DNA from: an uncultured Actinomycetes bacterium
Lineage (GTDB): Bacteria > Actinomycetota > Thermoleophilia > Solirubrobacterales > 70-9
DNA: 9,197 bases
Assembly: GCA_946479725.1 (NCBI GenBank)
Contig: CAMLHB010000078.1
Span: 1-9,197 of the forward strand
Direction: 5' to 3'
Shown here: positions 5,999 through 9,197 of the stretch, one piece after another
Position numbering within the stretch: position 1 is the stretch's first letter
How the letters are laid out: each line of letters opens with the position of its first letter
Notes under the pieces: model-generated
Databases searched by the model: none
What the model was told of the DNA's origin: nothing
The model's input: only the letters and a program-made list of their open reading frames with translations
Translations under genes and position numbers: made by a program

Positions 5999-7332
5999 GC
6001 CACCAGGCGGACTTCGAAGCTCGGCATCGCGATCGCGCCGGCGCCGCCGATCAGGGCGAGGATGCGGGTTACGTAGGCCTGGGTCTCGGGATAGGGCGGG
6101 ATGCAGTGGCAGGCTTCGACCGGGGCGGGGCCGGCGTTGTAGGCGGCGAGGGCGAGTTCGGGGGAGCCGAACTGGCGCAGGAGGTCGGACATCAGATGCG
6201 CCTCGGCGTCGATCGCGGCGACCGGGTCGTAGGGGTTGGTGAGGCCGTAGGCGGCTGCGGTCGAGGGCATGAACTGGGCGATCCCCTGGGCGCCGGCGGG
6301 CGAGCCGACGTCGGGGTCGAAGCCGGACTCGGCCATCAGCTGCCCCGCCATCAGCGCCGACGGCACGTGCCAGCGGGCGGCGGAGCGGAGGATTGGCTCG
6401 CGGTAGCGGGCAGGGACGAAGGAGGGAAGGCTGGTCGAGGAGGCCGCGAAAGCGGTCCCTCCCCCGCCCTCGGTCACCGCTTTACCCTCCGGTGAACACG
6501 GCGCCGGGCCGGCGTCGAAGCCGTAGTGCCAAGCCTCCCACGAGTAGCGCTGGGTGAAGCCGAAGCGGCTGGCGTTACCCGCCAGCCAGCCGTAGGCGGA
6601 CGAGGGGCCGAGGTCGAGCTCGGTCGCGCAGCGATGCAGCGAGTGGCCGGGCGGAGCGACCCAGGTGGGGTCGGGATGGGCGGCGAAGAGCTCGGCCTGT
6701 TCGGCGTCGGAGCGGAAGCCGGAGACGACCGTCAGGGTCACCCGGTCGGCACGGGCGGTGGCGGCCATCCGGTCATACGCGGCAGCCACGTCCGGGCGCA
6801 TCCCCTCGCCGTCGCGGTAGACCAGCGGACCGCCGTAGCCGCCACCGGTCGCCATCGCGGTCGCGCCCGATCCGGTCCCGCCGTAAGGGGTACCGGCTTC
6901 GGCCTCGGCGGATGCCTCGACCTTCTGGCCGTCGCCTTCGCGCAGCCGAGCGACCACCGACGCCTTCGCCCGCACCGGCGCGAACGTTTCGGCGTCGGGG
7001 AAGTCGAGCTGGACCAGCGCCGGGTCCACCCCGTTCGATCGCGCCGCCGCGAGGGCCGCCGCCCGCGCCCGCGCCAGATAGAGGGACTTCTCGAGGTGTT
7101 CGGGATTCGGTCGCCCGTCCTGAAGTCGAGGTGGCGCCAGCAACCGCGCGAGGTCGTCCCGCATCGAGCGCACCGCCGAGATCGCGATCAGGTCGGCGGC
7201 GCGCTGAGCCCGCCCCTTGCCGGTGACGGCGCCGGCGATCGCCACCAGCGCCAGCGCCGCCGCGAGCAGGGCGAGGGAGCCGCCGAGGGCGAGGATCAGC
7301 GCCTGACCCGACTCGCTGCGGATCCGCCTCAT
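5995..7332 (-). CDS. Membrane-anchored TadG-like / VanY-type peptidase / lytic transglycosylase fusion
   Basis: A 445-residue protein with three parts. Residues 6-55 form a TadG-like N-terminus: SESGQALIL, one long hydrophobic helix (about 11-36), then AQRAADLIAISA. Residues about 170-275 are an M15 (VanY/DacB) D,D-peptidase: SGFRSDAEQ (204-212), HSLHRCATELD with Zn ligands His233 and Asp240, and SWEAWHYGF with Glu266 and His269. Residues about 305-430 are an SLT transglycosylase: AESGFDP with catalytic Glu335, GAQGIAQFMPSTA (347-359) and ALAAYNAGP (394-402). Both active sites look intact, so the enzyme should cut stem peptides and glycan strands outside the membrane. The M15 and SLT parts carry extra cysteines (235, 279, 408, 410). 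ATG 7332 overlaps the previous stop as ATGA; more upstream starts would lie inside that gene. A role in opening the wall for pilin-like subunits is inference. Confidence 0.87.
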   Translation of the reverse strand: MRRIRSESGQALILALGGSLALLAAALALVAIAGAVTGKGRAQRAADLIAISAVRSMRDDLARLLAPPRLQDGRPNPEHLEKSLYLARARAAALAAARSNGVDPALVQLDFPDAETFAPVRAKASVVARLREGDGQKVEASAEAEAGTPYGGTGSGATAMATGGGYGGPLVYRDGEGMRPDVAAAYDRMAATARADRVTLTVVSGFRSDAEQAELFAAHPDPTWVAPPGHSLHRCATELDLGPSSAYGWLAGNASRFGFTQRYSWEAWHYGFDAGPAPCSPEGKAVTEGGGGTAFAASSTSLPSFVPARYREPILRSAARWHVPSALMAGQLMAESGFDPDVGSPAGAQGIAQFMPSTAAAYGLTNPYDPVAAIDAEAHLMSDLLRQFGSPELALAAYNAGPAPVEACHCIPPYPETQAYVTRILALIGGAGAIAMPSFEVRLVA

Positions 7333-7997
7333 CGCCCGGGTCCGCAGAGGCGGCGCACGAGCCGCTCCGGAAGGCCGCCGGGAGCGCTGGCAGGCAGGAC
7401 TCCGAAGAGAGCCCGCCGCTCGGCGATCCAGCTGAGGCGACACTTCAACACCCCGACGGGGAGTTCCCGGTCGAGCAGGTCCCGCGCGACCAGCGCCACC
7501 AAGGAGCGGTCTCTCATCAGGTCCGCGCGCAGCAGAACACCCCTCGGTTGCAGCCCGGCAGCGGCCAGCCCTGCTTGCAGCAGATGCGGCGGCAGGTGCA
7601 GCACCGTCAGCCCGTCGCGCGCGACCGTCGCCGCGGCTGCGGCCGCCTCCAGGCCTTCATTCTCACCAGCGACCGCCAGATGGCAGACCTGGCCCCGCGC
7701 GGCGACCCGCTCCTCAGGCAGCTGCGCGGCCAGGCGCTCCTCCAGCTTCTGCGCCGCCGCCGAGGCGAGCAGGGTCGGCCGCGGCGCCCTCCCACCAACG
7801 TCGATCAGGAGCGTCGCCGCGTCGACATCGGCGCGGGCGCAGGCAAGCGCCGCCGCCGCGCCGCGGGAACCCTCGGCCTCGCCGACCGCTGTGACGGCGA
7901 GGACGCGTCCCTTCGCCAGCGGGTTGACAAAGCTCAGCGTCCGCTCCGGCGGTTGGTCGTCGAGGACCGCCGGTCGCGGCGGGCTCAGGAGGCTCAT
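7329..7997 (-). CDS. Unknown 222-residue protein, possible degenerate ParA/TadZ-like fold
   Basis: I do not recognise a family. ATG 7997 overlaps the stop of the broken TadE-like gene (ATGA) and has GAGG about 8 nt upstream. The stop overlaps the next start, again as ATGA. There is no signal peptide or membrane helix. The pattern is reminiscent of MinD/ParA-type proteins: a strand, VTAVGEAEGSRG (35-46) where a P-loop would sit, a helix, ATLLIDVGG (61-69) resembling the Walker-A-prime/LLIDxD strand, and later TVLHLPP and GVLLRADLMRDR strand-turn pieces. No lysine is present in the would-be P-loop, so ATP binding is unlikely. Tad clusters often include a TadZ/CpaE protein of this fold, which would fit the context, but this is speculation. 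It is Ala/Leu/Arg-rich, so weak similarity could be compositional. Confidence 0.7.
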   Translation of the reverse strand: MSLLSPPRPAVLDDQPPERTLSFVNPLAKGRVLAVTAVGEAEGSRGAAAALACARADVDAATLLIDVGGRAPRPTLLASAAAQKLEERLAAQLPEERVAARGQVCHLAVAGENEGLEAAAAAATVARDGLTVLHLPPHLLQAGLAAAGLQPRGVLLRADLMRDRSLVALVARDLLDRELPVGVLKCRLSWIAERRALFGVLPASAPGGLPERLVRRLCGPGR

Positions 7998-8276
7998 CGA
8001 GACCGCCTCGCCGCCGCCGCACTGCTGACCGTGAGACGGTCGGAGAGGGCGTCGATCGGCGAGGGCGGACGCAGGCGCACCGAGACCCGATCCCCCTCGA
8101 CGGACACCGCGACGTCGTCCTTCGCCCACCCCGGCGCTGGCGCTCGCCTCGGCGGCGCCGTCGGCAAGCGTCATCGCGTAGCCGGCCACCAATAGCTGCA
8201 GCGCCACCAGGGCCGCCAGCAACAGCGCCGGCAGCGCCGCGACCAGCTCGACCGTCGCCTGACCGCGCTCAGCCAT
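7994..8276 (-). pseudogene. TadE-like pseudopilin gene with a frameshift
   Basis: The first 48 codons read as a pseudopilin: MAERGQATVELVA, with Gly5 before the cleavage point and Glu10 at +5, then a hydrophobic helix and YAMTLADGAAEASA. GGAGG lies 6 nt before ATG 8276, and the start overlaps the previous gene by 8 bp. The frame then drifts into Arg/Gly-rich sequence. One base over, a convincing TadE-type C-terminus appears: PGWAKDDVAVSVEGDRVSV, starting near 8134 and stopping at 7994-7996, where ATGA joins it to the next gene. The 283-bp span is 3n+1. Compared with the intact neighbour TadE-like protein, about 14 residues are also missing between the helix and the C-terminal strands. The likely cause is a small deletion with frame loss near 8120-8150, unless this is an assembly error or a real +1 frameshift. 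Confidence 0.7.
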
Positions 8277-8622
8277 CGGCCGCCTCCAGATCGCTGCCGG
8301 CCCCCAGCCGCAGGCGCGGCAGCGAAGGGATCAGCCGCGGCACCTCGACCTGGACCTCGACCCCGTCCTCGTCGTGGACCCTTACCCCCGAGCGCAGCGA
8401 CGGCGGGAGCGCCGAGCGGGCCGCCTCGGAAGCGTCCCCGCCGACCAGCGTCGCCCGCGCCCCCGCCCGCGCGGCCACGCTGGCCGACCAGAGCGCCTGG
8501 CCGGCCAGCGCGATCTGCGCCGCCACCAGGAACGCCAGCAGCAGGAAGGGGACTGCCGCGACCAGCTCGACCGACGCGGTCCCCTCCTCCCCGTGCGCTG
8601 CTTTCCCGGCCCCTGGCGACAT
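8269..8622 (-). CDS. TadE-like pseudopilin
   Basis: A 117-residue protein with a short N-terminus, then GEEGTASVELVAAVPFLLLA. Gly14 precedes the likely prepilin-peptidase cleavage and Glu19 is at +5, as in Flp/TadE pseudopilins. A single hydrophobic helix (about 20-40) leads to AARAGARATL and a beta-rich C-terminus (GVEVQVEVPRLIPSLPRL), the standard TadE layout. Such proteins are minor pilin-like subunits of Tad/type IVc pili or related secretion machines in the cytoplasmic membrane. ATG 8622 is preferred; its ribosome site is weak (TTGGG). In-frame codons upstream read out of the intergenic inverted repeats and are unlikely to be used. It is the first gene of the minus-strand chain and overlaps the next by 8 bp (ATGGCTGA). 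Confidence 0.85.
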   Translation of the reverse strand: MSPGAGKAAHGEEGTASVELVAAVPFLLLAFLVAAQIALAGQALWSASVAARAGARATLVGGDASEAARSALPPSLRSGVRVHDEDGVEVQVEVPRLIPSLPRLRLGAGSDLEAADG

Positions 8623-8712
8623 GGCCCAACCGTGCCGAGATAAAGCGCACCCGTGGTGCGCAGATCGCAAAATTTTCGCCTCGACTTAGAGGCGGATTCG
8701 TAAACTGAGGAC
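8623..8712. promoter_or_regulatory. Divergent promoter/operator region with two inverted repeats
   Basis: This 90-bp gap drives the Tad-like chain leftward and a small membrane protein rightward. GCGCACC (8645-8651) and GGTGCGC (8655-8661) form a perfect inverted repeat with a 3-nt gap. CGCCTC (8677-8682) and GAGGCG (8689-8694) form another with a 6-nt gap. Between them is AAAATTTT (8669-8676), an A+T island in G+C-rich DNA. On the plus strand TAAACT (8701-8706) fits TANNNT and ends exactly 6 nt before ATG 8713, suggesting a leaderless start, although GAGGA directly before the ATG could be a close Shine-Dalgarno. Leftward, TTTATC near 8638-8643 is a possible -10. The regulator is unknown. Confidence 0.5.
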
Positions 8713-9066
8713 ATGCGAGCCGCTCGCAACGCCGCGATCATCATGCTGCTGGCCCTGCCTATCGCCTTCCTGCCACGCGGCGACAACTTCGCCGAAGCGC
8801 TGCTGACCGCGCTGACGATGGGCCTCCTCGCCGGGATCGCCTGGATGCTCTACACCTTCAGCCGCGAAAACCAGCTGACCCTGGCGACGCTGACCGAGGG
8901 CCGCCGGGCGATCCTCTACGGCTCCCTGGGCCTGATCGCCCTGCTGATCGCCGGCAGCGACAAGATGTTCTCGACCGGCGGCGGCACCCTCCTCTGGATC
9001 ATCCTCCTAGCCGCCGCCGTGGCCGGCATCTGGCAGGTCTGGATGAAGGCAAATTCCCTTAGCTGA
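8713..9066 (+). CDS. Small integral membrane protein of unknown function (four predicted helices)
   Basis: A 117-residue protein not recognised as a named family. Hydrophobic segments at about 7-20, 29-49, 66-82 and 92-109 suggest four membrane helices. Short polar loops include PRGDN after helix 1, SRENQLTLATLTEGRR between helices 2 and 3, and SDKMFSTGGG between 3 and 4. The basic N-terminus (MRAARN) favours a cytoplasmic N-end. ATG 8713 lies 6 nt after a TANNNT box. The reading frame on its right edge may be an AtpZ/AtpI-like membrane protein, so this gene could belong to the lead-in of an ATP synthase operon, but that rests on a 25-residue fragment. It is real by codon style and hydrophobic pattern; its function is open. 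Confidence 0.75.
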   Translation: MRAARNAAIIMLLALPIAFLPRGDNFAEALLTALTMGLLAGIAWMLYTFSRENQLTLATLTEGRRAILYGSLGLIALLIAGSDKMFSTGGGTLLWIILLAAAVAGIWQVWMKANSLS

Positions 9067-9197
9067 CCAACGAGGAGGACCGGGGGAGGGCCTGCCGGAC
9101 CCTCCCCGCTGTTGTCCGGCAGGGCTACGACCCGAAGAGCGATTTCGCGCCGCTCGGCCTGGCGGCCGGCTTCTCCTACACGCTGGTCGGGGGCACG
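9063..9197 (+). CDS. Partial reading frame at the window edge, possibly AtpZ/AtpI-like
   Basis: After an in-frame TAG at 9060-9062, the frame stays open to the window end. From 9123 it reads GYDPKSDFAPLGLAAGFSYT then LVGGT, which looks like the short polar lead and start of the first membrane helix of AtpZ/ATP synthase protein I-like proteins. No ATG, GTG or TTG occurs in this frame; only CTG codons do (9063, 9159). Either the protein starts at an unusual codon, a base is wrong in the G+C-rich hairpin region, or the coding look is chance. The left boundary is therefore only the limit of the open frame. Confidence 0.35.
   Translation, partial: MTNEEDRGRACRTLPAVVRQGYDPKSDFAPLGLAAGFSYTLVGGT
9083..9123 (+). 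promoter_or_regulatory. Two overlapping, mutually exclusive hairpins (attenuator-like)
   Basis: GGGGAGGG (9083-9090) pairs with CCCTCCCC (9100-9107) around CCTGCCGGA. That same loop plus the next base, CCTGCCGGAC (9091-9100), is perfectly complementary to GTCCGGCAGG (9114-9123). Only one stem can form at a time. The first could act as a terminator after the membrane-protein gene, although no T run follows; the second would then be the competing structure. It lies just upstream of, or within, the next reading frame. Confidence 0.5.

Noticed and set aside
6526..8028. 500-codon open frame on the plus strand
   Set aside because: It lies antisense to the Tad-like chain and reads as Arg/Gly/Pro/Ser-rich sequence with no domain. 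It is a by-product of G+C-rich third positions in the minus-strand genes.
7329..8276. A single 315-residue minus-strand protein
   Set aside because: It would join a TadE N-terminus to an unrelated downstream protein through low-complexity Arg/Gly sequence. The frame one base over carries the true TadE C-terminus and stops at 7994 in ATGA overlap with a well-placed ATG at 7997.
8623..8670. TTG start at 8670 extending the TadE-like protein by 16 residues
   Set aside because: The extension would translate through the perfect inverted repeat at 8645-8661 and adds Cys/His-rich sequence unlike any TadE leader.

Overview
The window is high-G+C bacterial DNA, most likely from an actinobacterium and plausibly the Thermoleophilia/Solirubrobacterales. 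The reasons are G+C-rich coding sequence, TadE/TadG-like pilus genes, a secreted protein built from 'FEYGTTTSYGSKT'-type fibronectin-like repeats of a kind common in that group, and start codons lying directly behind TANNNT -10 boxes, as in leaderless transcripts. The lineage is an inference from gene style; no rRNA is present. There is no CRISPR array, tRNA, insertion sequence or phage gene, and no gene-free gap exceeds about 150 bases.

Left part (1-3225). A 16-C homopolymer and a hairpin precede a type II lumazine synthase (ribH, +). A strong hairpin shared by both strands separates it from a convergent, secreted three-repeat fibronectin-like protein (-) whose G+C content is clearly below its neighbours. 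Further right on the minus strand, a cupin and a MaoC-type hydratase form a two-gene operon ending in a terminator.

Middle (3226-5584). A plus-strand flavoprotein joins a cyclic-nucleotide-binding-like domain, a thioredoxin-like domain and a thioredoxin-reductase-like core. It lacks both the expected CxxC and the expected phosphate-binding arginine. It runs tail to tail, overlapping by 11 bp, into a CpdA-type cyclic nucleotide phosphodiesterase gene.

Right part (4799-8622, all minus strand). Seven genes form one tightly packed chain, most joined by 4-8 bp start/stop overlaps. In order of transcription they are a TadE-like pseudopilin, a second TadE-like gene broken by a frameshift, an unknown 222-residue protein, and a membrane-anchored fusion of a TadG-like N-terminus with a VanY-type peptidase and a lytic transglycosylase. 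A BrnT-like toxin, a shortened antitoxin and the cpdA-like gene follow. The first four suggest an envelope machine: pilin-like subunits plus an anchored enzyme able to cut both the peptides and the glycan of peptidoglycan. No TadA, TadB, TadC or prepilin peptidase is in view.

Right edge (8623-9197). A divergent promoter region with two inverted repeats drives the Tad-like chain leftward and a small four-helix membrane protein rightward. After that gene come two mutually exclusive hairpins and the start of another reading frame, possibly an AtpZ/AtpI-like protein, with no normal start codon.
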